Positions 36,229-44,713 of a stretch of DNA of 64,000 nt are shown one piece after another (the first letter of the stretch is position 1; each line of letters opens with the position of its first letter). Position numbers and translations under genes: made by a program. Under the pieces are notes generated by a model. It had not been told where the DNA came from and made no database searches. It saw nothing but the letters and a program-made list of their open reading frames with translations. The stretch spans positions 1-64,000 of the forward strand of contig CAJIZC010000023.1 of assembly GCA_905181785.1 (NCBI GenBank), in the 5' to 3' direction. The DNA is from an uncultured Candidatus Poseidoniales archaeon. GTDB taxonomy: Archaea; Thermoplasmatota; Poseidoniia; Poseidoniales; Poseidoniaceae.

Positions 36229-37641
36229 TCAGTTTAACTTCGGAGCCTTGGCGATGACTTTCATCTCCACTGCAATGGGCGTTGGGAGGGCGCGAATGGC
36301 GAGCGTGGTCCTTGTTGGCCCCACCCTCCCAAGCGTGTTAGCCCAGACTTCATTGTAGCCACTGAAATCCCGATCCATGTCGACAAGGAATGAAGTGACG
36401 TCCAAGACATCTTCAATCGAACCACCGGCTTCTTCTAAGATTCTGGTGATGTTGTCAACAACGGCTTGGGTTTGAGCCTTGATGTCGTATTCCAGAGGGT
36501 TGCCTTGTCCATCGCTGATCGGGCCACCGGGAATTGCGTTGGTGCCTGGTTGGCGCGGACCGACACCCGAGAGGTAGAGTAGATCCCCCACCCTTCGAGC
36601 GTGGGGGTACATGCCAACTGGTTTGGGGGCTGCATCACTGTTGACGGAATCCGCTCCTGTCGTTGGCTCCCACAGTGCGGGGCCGCTGGTCTTTGGAGTG
36701 GCTTCGACGATGATTTCAGTTTCTTCTTCTGCATCGAGGACATTCCGTTCACCTGCGAAGTATTCGACATCGTCTTCGTCGTACTCTTTGTCACCGGCAC
36801 CAGATGCAGCCGGATCGAGGTGCACAACTGCACCTCCTGCGCCATGAATTGCCTCATAGGCCAACACTTCACCTGTCAGGTTGTTTCTGTTGTCGTTCAT
36901 TCCAGAAAGCCACCACATCGGTTTGAACGCTACGACCTTTTGAACGCGAATTTGTTTATGGATGGTGCGAGAAAGTTGCCCCACGTCTTCGAGGCGGCCT
37001 TCGCCGAGGAATTCGAGGATTTTTCGGTTCCATTCATCGTCTTTTAGCGAGTGGATTTTGTCATCTTTTGGCTCGATCGGAGCGGTGAACATGCGGTTGG
37101 ACAGCGACATTGCGGTCACAGCAACGGCTTTTCGTCCGGTTGCTTTGATCACATCGAGGCATGCTTTGGCCAAAACTGTCGTTTCGGAGCGATTGGCGTA
37201 CACGTTTGATGAAACGATGACAGCAGGAATTGCGTTGTCTGGGTTGAGCAGTTTGAGCGCCACAACCGAGCCAACATCGATTGGGAATCCTGTGTAGTTG
37301 ACCGTCCTTGATTTCAAGCCTCGCTTCTCGTTTGCCTCGTTCCATGCGTGAGCAAAATCAGCGTCGATGTTGAATGAGTAAGGGATTGAACCGAGGTCGT
37401 GAAAGTCGTCATCAACCATCACCCATTCGGGGTTTGGATTGGCTTGAATCTGATGGCCAATGATGCTCGGCCAGGTGGTTGAGTAGATGATAAGGAGGTC
37501 CGCATCAGCGTCCTTAATCCGTTGCGCTGCCTCATCAAAGGCAAGACGCAAGCGCTGCCATCCTTCATTTTGTTCCGGCACCAATACTGTGTGCGGGTGG
37601 ACCGGTACAATGTAGGATCCAACAATTTCTCCTTCAGTCAT
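36229..37641 (-). CDS. Fusion: inactive extradiol dioxygenase subunit (AmnA-like) plus 2-aminomuconate deaminase-like RidA domain
   Basis: 470 residues. Residues 1-~260 are a LigB-type class III extradiol dioxygenase domain paralogous to the next gene (both begin MT[EQ]GEIV). Its iron-binding positions are lost: Val14, Thr56 (YSTTWPS) and Asn (SLSNRMF) stand where the active subunit has His14, His63 and His196. This matches the non-catalytic alpha subunit of 2-aminophenol 1,6-dioxygenase. An acidic linker (~290-335) leads to a RidA/YjgF domain (~345-470, HARRVGDLLYLSGVGPRQPG; GPTRTTLAIRALP) resembling AmnD, which deaminates 2-aminomuconate. The start overlaps the beta subunit stop as ATGA. 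The fusion would join ring cleavage to a later deamination. Confidence 0.8.
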   Translation of the reverse strand: MTEGEIVGSYIVPVHPHTVLVPEQNEGWQRLRLAFDEAAQRIKDADADLLIIYSTTWPSIIGHQIQANPNPEWVMVDDDFHDLGSIPYSFNIDADFAHAWNEANEKRGLKSRTVNYTGFPIDVGSVVALKLLNPDNAIPAVIVSSNVYANRSETTVLAKACLDVIKATGRKAVAVTAMSLSNRMFTAPIEPKDDKIHSLKDDEWNRKILEFLGEGRLEDVGQLSRTIHKQIRVQKVVAFKPMWWLSGMNDNRNNLTGEVLAYEAIHGAGGAVVHLDPAASGAGDKEYDEDDVEYFAGERNVLDAEEETEIIVEATPKTSGPALWEPTTGADSVNSDAAPKPVGMYPHARRVGDLLYLSGVGPRQPGTNAIPGGPISDGQGNPLEYDIKAQTQAVVDNITRILEEAGGSIEDVLDVTSFLVDMDRDFSGYNEVWANTLGRVGPTRTTLAIRALPTPIAVEMKVIAKAPKLN

Positions 37642-38540
37642 TGAGATGCCTCCTTGTGGTCACGTTCTGGCCATTCGACAATGGCGTTTCCAGTCCCGAT
37701 GATGGTTCCATACCCGTGCAAGGTCGCTGGATAGGTTGGAACATCAAGGGTCGAGAGGAGCCATGAGAGTCCACCTCCATCGCTTTCAGCGATGGCTTGT
37801 TCGGTGAATTCTGGCATTTCATTAAGGATTCTTTGAGCTTGGCCAGTGCGGAAGTAATCGATCATTCGCATGTCCCAAAGGTGCATGGCGTGGCTTGTGA
37901 TGTGTTCTTTGCTCATGTCTTCGGGGATGGCGGATTCAGTGGTGAAATGACGGTGGGAAAGGGAATTGCTGGCGATCACGACAACTTTCTTTCCACTTTC
38001 TAAAATTGCTTCTCGGGTCACTTTGCCGAGTTCGATCATCATTTCTTGCATCACTTCGACGGAGTAGTAGTCCCTTGAACGGTTGCTTGAGATGACCACG
38101 AGTGGTTTGTCCCATGCAGGGTTGAACATGTGGCCCGTGGTGATGGTGCCGTAGTCGACTCTGAAGTCTGGATTCTCCATCATTTTCACAGCCAAGCCTG
38201 CTTCTGCTGCTTTGTCGTGGATTTTCGAGGTCAAATCGACATCGATGTTGAGGTCATAGTGGTAGCGAAACAAGTTCGGAAACACCGGGTCCACGGACAG
38301 GCTTTTGAAATTGGGAAGGCCCAAAAAATGAGTACCTACGTAGGTTTGCCAGTGTGGGGAAAGCAAAACGATAGCGTCGTATTCGACGTCTTTTAGGGAT
38401 TCACGCAATCGTTCATAACCCCAACGCAGCTGTTCCCAACCGCCTTCTGCAACCGGTTCGTTTTGTGGTGGATTCTCAGCATAGACCAAGTGAGGCGGAT
38501 GCGGGGCTAAACAACCAGCAACGATTTCACCTTGCGTCAT
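37638..38540 (-). CDS. Catalytic subunit of LigB-type extradiol dioxygenase, 2-aminophenol 1,6-dioxygenase-like
   Basis: 300 residues, as for AmnB (~305). Expected Fe(II) ligands and base are all present with LigB-family spacing: His14 (APHPPH), His63 (SPHW), Glu252 (IAESDGGG) and His196 (SLSHRHF). The family opens aromatic rings next to an amino or hydroxyl group using O2; 2-aminophenol gives 2-aminomuconic 6-semialdehyde. Close relatives also act on protocatechuate or homoprotocatechuate, so substrate is inferred from the RidA and ALDH genes nearby. The frame is open to 38708, but a TATA box ~27 bp before ATG 38540 and the shared MTQGEIV start argue for the shorter form. Coupled by ATGA to the fusion gene. 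Confidence 0.85.
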   Translation of the reverse strand: MTQGEIVAGCLAPHPPHLVYAENPPQNEPVAEGGWEQLRWGYERLRESLKDVEYDAIVLLSPHWQTYVGTHFLGLPNFKSLSVDPVFPNLFRYHYDLNIDVDLTSKIHDKAAEAGLAVKMMENPDFRVDYGTITTGHMFNPAWDKPLVVISSNRSRDYYSVEVMQEMMIELGKVTREAILESGKKVVVIASNSLSHRHFTTESAIPEDMSKEHITSHAMHLWDMRMIDYFRTGQAQRILNEMPEFTEQAIAESDGGGLSWLLSTLDVPTYPATLHGYGTIIGTGNAIVEWPERDHKEASQ

Positions 38541-38563
38541 GGACAGAGCCACATGCTTGGTGG

Positions 38564-38570
38564 CTATATC
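38564..38570 (-). promoter_or_regulatory. TATA box of the dioxygenase genes
   Basis: GATATAG on the minus strand is centred about 27 bp before ATG 38540, predicting a leaderless transcript that begins at or near the start codon of the catalytic subunit. No TGGT-N5-ACCA repeat is seen here. Confidence 0.5.
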
Positions 38571-38641
38571 GGCATCGGCGTTTCGCCCGTTCAATCGCCC
38601 GTAGACCCAAGCCTCAAACAAGGGGGCGATTTGGCACATCC

Positions 38642-39163
38642 ATGGAGGAGAGCGCCACGGAACAAATCGTTGAGGTTCCCCTCGATTCACCTTCGTTGAC
38701 GGAAGCAAAGCCTGTGAGCCTTATTGAAGATCTCAAAACCGGATTGAAGCACATCGTTGCTCCAGCCCTTCTTGGGGCTCTGTTTGGCGGCGGCTGGCAG
38801 CGCTATGGATTGCCTAAGTTGGACTCAGTATTCGCACCAAACCCTGTCCAATTCGCCCTTCTTTCCGCTTTACTTCTTACGCCACTTATCTATCGAATAT
38901 TGGTTCATACGTCCTTTGCTCGGTGCTTGGAATACAGCTTTGGTTTCTCTGCATTGGCCCTACCCTTATGCGTGGTTTGGCTGTCTGGTTGGGGGGCTTT
39001 GTTCTGTGGAATGTATGCCATCCTTCTGGCGTGGGTGTCGGTTTCCATGATGTGGACTCGAAGGCAGTTACCACCATTCTCGTACGGGATTTGGCACGCT
39101 ATGGGCGTCGACTTGGGTGCCTTTGCCGGGGCTGTTTTGATGTACAACGCCCTTGGACTATGA
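38642..39163 (+). CDS. Hypothetical five-helix membrane protein
   Basis: 173 residues from ATG 38642. A ~35-residue cytosolic N-terminus (MEESATEQIVEVPLDSPS) precedes about five hydrophobic segments (IVAPALLGALFGGGW; FALLSALLLTPLIYRILV; GFSALALPLCVVWLSGW; LFCGMYAILLAWVSVSMMW; LGAFAGAVLMYNALGL). No family recognised. It is divergent from the dioxygenase (101 bp apart) and overlaps the end of panB by 6 bp on the opposite strand. It is the only plus-strand gene in this region. Frame open to 38465, but that part overlaps the dioxygenase gene antisense. Confidence 0.65.
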   Translation: MEESATEQIVEVPLDSPSLTEAKPVSLIEDLKTGLKHIVAPALLGALFGGGWQRYGLPKLDSVFAPNPVQFALLSALLLTPLIYRILVHTSFARCLEYSFGFSALALPLCVVWLSGWGALFCGMYAILLAWVSVSMMWTRRQLPPFSYGIWHAMGVDLGAFAGAVLMYNALGL

Positions 39164-39979
39164 GGTGTAACTTTCCGAGTCGCTCGGGAAATCGCCAGAG
39201 CGTACATCCTCGCAGTAACTTGTGATTGCGGTGTTGATGTCCTCGGCAAGGTTGAGGTAACGTCGCAAGAACCGTGGAGAGAAGTCCATCGTGATTCCAA
39301 GCAGATCGTGGAGCACCAACACCTGACCGTCGCAGTCTGGACCGGCTCCGATGCCAATTGTTGGAATCGAAATCTCTTCGCTGACTCGCTTTGCCAATTC
39401 CCTTGGAATCTTTTCAAACACGATGGCGAAGCATCCGGCGGCTTCCAATAATTTAGCGTCGGCGATGAGTTTCTCCGCTTCTTCTTCTTCTTTGGCCCGA
39501 ACGGTGTAGGTTCCAAACTTGTAGATGGATTGCGGTGTGAGGCCCAAGTGACCCATAACTGGGATCCCAGCGGTGAGAATGCGCTCGATGGACTGAATGA
39601 TTTCAGAACCTCCTTCGAGTTTCACAGCGTGGCCTTCTGCTTCCTTCATGATGCGAATGGCAGATTCAAGAGCGATTGCGGAATTGCCTTGGTAGGTTCC
39701 AAAGGGCATGTCGACCACAATAAGAGCACGGTCAACGGCTCGTTGAACGCACTGTGCGTGATAGATCATGTGGTCGAGGGTCATTGGCACGGTTGTGACT
39801 TGACCAGCCATCACGTTTGACGCCGAGTCACCAACGAGAATAACATCCACTCCCGCTTGGTCAACCAACTTGGCCAAGGAATAATCATATGCGGTAAGCA
39901 TGGTGATTTTTTCTTCAGCCCGCTTCATCTCAAGAAGCGTGTGCGTCGTCACCTTACGCGCATTGCTGTGTACGGACAT
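39158..39979 (-). CDS. panB: 3-methyl-2-oxobutanoate hydroxymethyltransferase (ketopantoate synthesis)
   Basis: 273 residues, typical PanB length. It forms ketopantoate from 2-oxoisovalerate and 5,10-methylene-THF, the first step to pantothenate and CoA. Motifs: ITMLTAYDYSLAKLVDQAGVDVILVGDS with the metal-binding Asp residues, DMPFGTYQ, VKLEGG, MGHLGLTPQS, FEKIPRELA and IGIGAGPDCDGQVLVLHDLLG. All are canonical. It needs a THF C1 donor, consistent with the folate enzyme Fhs elsewhere in the window. It lies between the dioxygenase genes and the LON-domain gene without a clear functional link. Confidence 0.96.
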   Translation of the reverse strand: MSVHSNARKVTTHTLLEMKRAEEKITMLTAYDYSLAKLVDQAGVDVILVGDSASNVMAGQVTTVPMTLDHMIYHAQCVQRAVDRALIVVDMPFGTYQGNSAIALESAIRIMKEAEGHAVKLEGGSEIIQSIERILTAGIPVMGHLGLTPQSIYKFGTYTVRAKEEEEAEKLIADAKLLEAAGCFAIVFEKIPRELAKRVSEEISIPTIGIGAGPDCDGQVLVLHDLLGITMDFSPRFLRRYLNLAEDINTAITSYCEDVRSGDFPSDSESYTS

Positions 39980-40030
39980 GGTTCCCCCACAGTTTCAGGT
40001 GCTTTGAAACCCTCGCCGGCCCTTACGTGG

Positions 40031-40759
40031 TTATTCTTCCTCGTAAACGGCTGATAATTGATGCATCAATTCTGCTAAAGCTTCCTCTTCATCGGCGCTT
40101 GCCAAAACTTGTTGCTTTGATTCAAGGCCATTGAGCACTAAGGCTGCGACAGTGAACACTGAGTTTGGATCTTCGTCTATGACATGTTCAACGCGTTCTG
40201 CAACCCATGAATCGAGCACCTGCTCATCGATACGCAGCACCGCTCCAATCCGATTCAGCACGCCGTTGAGAACATCTCGTAGCATGGTTTGGTGGGTTGA
40301 GTTTGTTGGTCCACTGCTTTCATGATAGCGCACTTTGGCAGAGATGTACAACTTCTGATGGAGTGACGATTCGGGTATGTGCTCGAGAATCGTTTGCAGG
40401 TCGGGAAACATGCCTTCTTCGGGCATCACTGCTTCCATCGAAGGGTGTTCAAACGGAGGCAAGGCTGGTGCTATGACTTCCTCGACTGTAAACCGGCGGC
40501 GTCCTACAATGGAAAGGAAATGATTGCTTCCTTTGGTTTCATGCTCTAAGATTTCAGCCTCGCAACCGTGGGTCCTCGGGCCATCCCAATGGTTTGTTGG
40601 CTCGAACGGATCGTTCATCACGAGCCCGAAGTTTTTGTTATCGAGCACACAATCATCAAGCATTTGTCTGTATCTTGGTTCAAACACCCTAAGTTCTTGC
40701 ACCTCACCAGGCATGAGCACCATAGGAAGGACAAACAGTGGAAGGGTTTCACTCGTCAT
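40031..40759 (-). CDS. Stand-alone LON substrate-binding-domain protein
   Basis: 242 residues with the N-terminal domain of Lon (PF02190-like): LPLFVLPMVLMPGEVQELRVFEPRYRQML at the start (20 residues or fewer of it suffice: LPLFVLPMVLMPGEV), GLVMND, GCEAEILEH and VGRRRFTVEEV. No ATPase or protease domain follows; the rest is helical with an acidic end. Such proteins occur in bacteria and archaea and are of unclear function, possibly substrate adaptors. The archaeal LonB at 61 kb lacks this domain, so a partnership is conceivable but unsupported. It sits 51 bp before panB and 50 bp after the aldehyde dehydrogenase. Confidence 0.82.
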   Translation of the reverse strand: MTSETLPLFVLPMVLMPGEVQELRVFEPRYRQMLDDCVLDNKNFGLVMNDPFEPTNHWDGPRTHGCEAEILEHETKGSNHFLSIVGRRRFTVEEVIAPALPPFEHPSMEAVMPEEGMFPDLQTILEHIPESSLHQKLYISAKVRYHESSGPTNSTHQTMLRDVLNGVLNRIGAVLRIDEQVLDSWVAERVEHVIDEDPNSVFTVAALVLNGLESKQQVLASADEEEALAELMHQLSAVYEEE

Positions 40760-40809
40760 GGGTGTTGTTTGGCCAAATCGCTTTTGAAGATGTGTTCATC
40801 ATCACCCAA

Positions 40810-42249
40810 TCATTTCGGATTCATAACGCAGACGTTGGTGGTTTCTGAAAAGAATTCGAGCGACCATTGCCCACCTTCGCGGCCAACACCAGAGTTCTTC
40901 ACGCCACCGAAGGGGGTTCTCAAATCTCGATGAAGCCAGGTGTTAATCCAAACAATCCCAGTTTCAATGGTCGTTGCGAGGGCTTGCCCTTTTTCGAGGT
41001 CGGCCGTCCAAATCGACCCTGCCAAACCATACTCGGTTGCGTTCGCCATCACCGTCGCTTGTTCCAGCGTCTCAAAGGTATGAACGGTCACGACAGGTCC
41101 GAATATTTCCTCAGTTGCGCACCTTGAAAGATGGCTTAAGCCAGAAATCACGGTTGGTGAGAGGTAGGCGCCATCAGGATTCGGCCCAATTGCACCGGTC
41201 ATTGCACGTGTTCCACCAGTGAGAATCGTACCGCCCTCTTCTACGGCCAAATCGATGTATGACTCCACTTTTTCGAGGTGATCCATAGAAATAAGGGTGC
41301 CAATTTGTGAAGATGATTCAACGGGGTTCCCAATTGTCATTGATTTCACTTCGGCCACGAACGCAGCAAGGAAGGTGGAGGCGATGGAGGCATGGACCAA
41401 GATGCGAGATCCACACAGGCACACCTGGCCAGAATTTGTGAAGGCAGCACGGACCGCACCGTTGACGGCTTGGTCCATGTCAGCATCCTCGAGGACAATC
41501 GTTGCGTTTTTTCCACCCAGTTCCAATGACAATTTTTTGAACAACGGTGCAGCGGTTGCGGCAACAATTCGACCGGTAGCGGTGCCGCCAGTGAAGGAAA
41601 TCCCAGTGATTCTTTGATCTTCTAAAATGGCTTGGCCGACTTCTGGGCCAAGACCGTGGACGAGGTTGAACACGCCTTTGGGCACCTGCAATTCATCAAG
41701 GGTTTCGGCCAGAATGTTTGCTGTCAAGGGCGTCAATTCACTTGGCTTGGCAACGATTGCGTTGCCCATCAACAGCGCAGGAGCCACCTTCCAAGACAGG
41801 AGGTAAAGCGGTAGGTTCCACGGTGTGATGAGGCCAACAACGCCAAGTCCATTTCGATGAACATGGTTGACCGCATCGTCCATCTCAAACATCATTGGCT
41901 TCTGTAAGCGTCCGAATTCTGCAAAGAATCTGAAATTATCCACGCTTCGAGAGGCATCAACGCGTCGAGAAAGAGAAATCGGCTTTCCCGTATCCATCGT
42001 CTCGGCCTGAGCAATCGCTTCGTGCTTTTCTTGCAACGCATCTGCGATTTTATCGAGCCAAGCGGCGCGTTCTTTGAGGCTCAAAGCGTTCCAAGCAGGT
42101 TGGGCTTTTTTTGCAGCAGCTGCTGCTTGCGCCACATCTGCTGATTGAGAGCGTGGGATTGATGCCACAACCTTTCCAGTTGCAGGATTGTAATTTTCAA
42201 GAGTCTGTCCGTCGTTGGCGTGGACAAATGTGCCGTCGATGTAATTCAT
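40810..42249 (-). CDS. Aldehyde dehydrogenase, 2-aminomuconic/2-hydroxymuconic semialdehyde type
   Basis: 479 residues from ATG 42249, a normal ALDH length. The NAD-binding segment TPWNLPLYLLSWKVAPAL, the general-base Glu in SLELGGKNATIV and the nucleophilic Cys in SGQVCLCGSR are intact. The end TPFGGVKNSGVGREGG and NVC are characteristic of ALDH8-like muconic-semialdehyde dehydrogenases (AmnC, XylG, ALDH8A1). It would oxidise the ring-cleavage semialdehyde to 2-aminomuconate, the substrate expected for the RidA domain at 36.2-36.6 kb. It begins 14 bp after the asparaginase-II gene, so cotranscription is likely. Exact substrate inferred from context. Confidence 0.85.
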   Translation of the reverse strand: MNYIDGTFVHANDGQTLENYNPATGKVVASIPRSQSADVAQAAAAAKKAQPAWNALSLKERAAWLDKIADALQEKHEAIAQAETMDTGKPISLSRRVDASRSVDNFRFFAEFGRLQKPMMFEMDDAVNHVHRNGLGVVGLITPWNLPLYLLSWKVAPALLMGNAIVAKPSELTPLTANILAETLDELQVPKGVFNLVHGLGPEVGQAILEDQRITGISFTGGTATGRIVAATAAPLFKKLSLELGGKNATIVLEDADMDQAVNGAVRAAFTNSGQVCLCGSRILVHASIASTFLAAFVAEVKSMTIGNPVESSSQIGTLISMDHLEKVESYIDLAVEEGGTILTGGTRAMTGAIGPNPDGAYLSPTVISGLSHLSRCATEEIFGPVVTVHTFETLEQATVMANATEYGLAGSIWTADLEKGQALATTIETGIVWINTWLHRDLRTPFGGVKNSGVGREGGQWSLEFFSETTNVCVMNPK

Positions 42250-42263
42250 GAGGTGGTGCAAGG

Positions 42264-43379
42264 TTATGCCTCCACATCGTACAACCAACGGTCTTGATCC
42301 GGATCCCATTCATCCCATGTTGGCAATGTTTCGAGGACTTCAAGGTACTTATCAGGAACGATTCCGGGAACAATGAAGGCTTTCTGCCTGTGGAGCGGGT
42401 ATGGGTTTCTCAGGTTGATGCCAAGCACCCCGAGCAAAGCCCGTGCTACATACCAAGTGGCTTGAGAATTCCAGCCATGCGCAATCTTGACGACAATCCC
42501 AAGACCCTTGGGGTAATCTGGATGTTCGATCGCTAAGCCCAACAAACCATCAGCGCCTTCCTTGGCGATGACCTTGCCTTCTCCTGCTTTGAGCACGGTA
42601 GAATCCAATCGATTGAACCCGCCAACCAAATCAGGATGGCGCGTCATTGCTTCCCAAATCCAATCCTTGTCTTTGTCGCGAACCAAGCCAGCGTAGATTT
42701 GAGCTAATTCGGATACAGTGTTGGACACAGTGGGTAAGCCGCAACCATCCTTGGCTACGCGCAACGGTTGCCAATCTGCGCCGAGGTAAGTTCGGATTTC
42801 GGCCATGTAAGCGTGGAACACTTCATGGGTTGGCAGGGTGTAACCGGCTCGATTCCAGCCTTTTTTCCGGCAGCCATGGAGGATGGCTGCGTGTTCACCA
42901 GAACAGGTGTGGAACCAACGGCGTGGACGACGCACTTGCCGTCCAAATTGAATCAGAGGCACATCCAACGGAGTGAGCATCAGCGGCCATTCTTCCTTTG
43001 CGAGTAAGGACTGTGCTGCTGCGACGTGTTCGGTATCGCCGTTGTGGGAGGCGACAGAAATCGCTTTCTGTTCCCATGTTGTGTCTTCCAGTTCCTTTGT
43101 GAAAGCTTTGAGCATAAACGGTTTCATCATCGAACGGCCATAACAAAGGACATTGCCTCCAAATGAATGAATCACTTCGTCACCGTGCGCCCATGCCACA
43201 GCACCGTGGATGGTGGTTTCAGAAACGCCGTTGCGGCGGTAATCAACAAGTGGCTCCCATGCCACTTCACGCCCAGTAGGAATGCCTTCGACCTTCTCGC
43301 CGAGTGGGCTGTCAGGATACATCGCACTGCCGGGTCTGCCCGGTTCGACAGCGGAAGGTGTATCGTGCTCAATGGACAT
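42264..43379 (-). CDS. Asparaginase II family amidohydrolase
   Basis: 371 residues of the L-asparaginase II family (Rhizobium etli AnsA type, PF06089), unrelated in fold to GatD-type asparaginases. Family motifs: GRSMMKPFMLKAF, SVASHNGDTEHVAAAQSLL, TCSGEHAAILHGCRKKGW, KDGCGLPTVSNTVSELAQIYA and HGWNSQA. The SxMK and cysteine motifs of the family are present. No signal peptide. It would release ammonia from asparagine or another amide. It is tightly packed between the flavin monooxygenase (9 bp) and the aldehyde dehydrogenase (14 bp), so a role in the same catabolic route, such as amide hydrolysis of a precursor, is possible. Confidence 0.88.
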   Translation of the reverse strand: MSIEHDTPSAVEPGRPGSAMYPDSPLGEKVEGIPTGREVAWEPLVDYRRNGVSETTIHGAVAWAHGDEVIHSFGGNVLCYGRSMMKPFMLKAFTKELEDTTWEQKAISVASHNGDTEHVAAAQSLLAKEEWPLMLTPLDVPLIQFGRQVRRPRRWFHTCSGEHAAILHGCRKKGWNRAGYTLPTHEVFHAYMAEIRTYLGADWQPLRVAKDGCGLPTVSNTVSELAQIYAGLVRDKDKDWIWEAMTRHPDLVGGFNRLDSTVLKAGEGKVIAKEGADGLLGLAIEHPDYPKGLGIVVKIAHGWNSQATWYVARALLGVLGINLRNPYPLHRQKAFIVPGIVPDKYLEVLETLPTWDEWDPDQDRWLYDVEA

Positions 43380-43388
43380 CTAAACACC

Positions 43389-44636
43389 TCAATTGTTCAA
43401 CTCGACTTCGACCAGTGGTACGACCTGTTCCATGTAGGCCGTCATGTTTCTACAGACGCGATCTGAATCGTGATTAAAGAAATCGAACCACGCCATAATG
43501 CGGTCTTCAGGATGGAACCGCTCGAGGATTTGCTGCGCCACTTCTTCGACGTTGCCTATGAGGGCGTTGTTTGCTGCGTTGCTGACCTTGCTCGGATCGA
43601 TGGTTCCTTCGAGGGCGTTCCAATACGCGCCAAGCGCCTCATCAGCTTCTTTCCGTGCTGCTGCACTTTGTTCAGCGGGTGTCAACCCTGGTTCTGCGTT
43701 CAAGAACACGAAGGAGGTTCTCGGCATGTCGCTTCGTTGCCATGCCCCTCCGGATGGGTGAAACACTTCGGCCATCCGAGCGTGTGTGGCTTCGATGACT
43801 TCTGGTTTGGTGATTGAAAGATTGAACACTTTGACAGGTAGAATGGTGTTGAGGAACGTTTGGGCTTTTGGGTCATGGGTTCCAGCCACGAGTTGTAAGA
43901 GTTCCTTGCGAAAGTCGGTCGGGATAATTTTCAAGTCTTCAAAGACATAGCGCTTTGGTATTGCAATTTGGTCAGGTTTTGTGGCCAAGTTTTCAGCCTC
44001 AACCGCTGCATTCTGAACCCGTTCCCAATCTTCGTCTGAACGGAAGTGAGCGCGAGTTAACACCGTCTCGTAAGTTTGCGTGGAATTGATGACATCGCCT
44101 CGCAACAAGCGGAGGAATACATCACCTGCTTCCATGAATATTTGGCCTCGCAGTGCAGGCCAGGCGGCCTCTTCTACAGCGTTTCTTGGCACGATCCCAT
44201 ATGGGCGGGCCATGAATTCAAAACGACCTGCAGAAAACCCGACGTGCAACCTTCGCTGCTCATCTTGGTTCAGTCCGTGGAGTTGGAGTGTGTTTGCGAT
44301 TCGCTCTGCTTGAGCAATCGGTCCACCAGACGCTAAGATGGACACAACAGCGCTGCCGATTTCGATGCTTGATGTTCTGCGGAATGATTCCATGGCCAGT
44401 TGAGGGAAGTCCGTGCACAACCCGACTTCACCCTGCCAGTGAGGGACCACAGGCCGAGCGTTGCTCTTTTGGGTCTCGGTGGAAAGGTGAGCCTGAGCGA
44501 TCCATCCAACGCCGAAGCCGAGGCGGTCAGCGCACTCGAGTTGTTGGAAGTAATTGGTGAACATTTGATTCTCAGTTGGCACTTGACCCGCAGCGTCGGG
44601 GGTCTGGCTGATTGAGAAAAAGATGTCATGGTCCAT
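43389..44636 (-). CDS. Luciferase-like flavin-dependent monooxygenase
   Basis: About 415 residues from ATG 44636 (MDHDIFFSISQ); ATG 44672 would add 12. It belongs to the bacterial-luciferase TIM-barrel family that uses reduced F420 or FMN: GFGVGWIAQAHLS near residue 40, IGSAVVSILASGGPIAQAERIANTLQ (cofactor-binding region), HVGFSAGRFEFMARPYG. It is probably the first gene of a tight set with asparaginase II and ALDH. It may oxygenate an aromatic or amine precursor in the pathway; cofactor and substrate are unknown. The preceding TPR gene ends about 78 bp upstream of this start. Confidence 0.8.
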   Translation of the reverse strand: MDHDIFFSISQTPDAAGQVPTENQMFTNYFQQLECADRLGFGVGWIAQAHLSTETQKSNARPVVPHWQGEVGLCTDFPQLAMESFRRTSSIEIGSAVVSILASGGPIAQAERIANTLQLHGLNQDEQRRLHVGFSAGRFEFMARPYGIVPRNAVEEAAWPALRGQIFMEAGDVFLRLLRGDVINSTQTYETVLTRAHFRSDEDWERVQNAAVEAENLATKPDQIAIPKRYVFEDLKIIPTDFRKELLQLVAGTHDPKAQTFLNTILPVKVFNLSITKPEVIEATHARMAEVFHPSGGAWQRSDMPRTSFVFLNAEPGLTPAEQSAAARKEADEALGAYWNALEGTIDPSKVSNAANNALIGNVEEVAQQILERFHPEDRIMAWFDFFNHDSDRVCRNMTAYMEQVVPLVEVELNN

Positions 44637-44713
44637 AGGTGGCACCGGTTGTTCCAGTCGAAACCACATCATAACGAGTGTGGCGGAATTGGTTGATGAA
44701 TGCCGTTTGAGAT

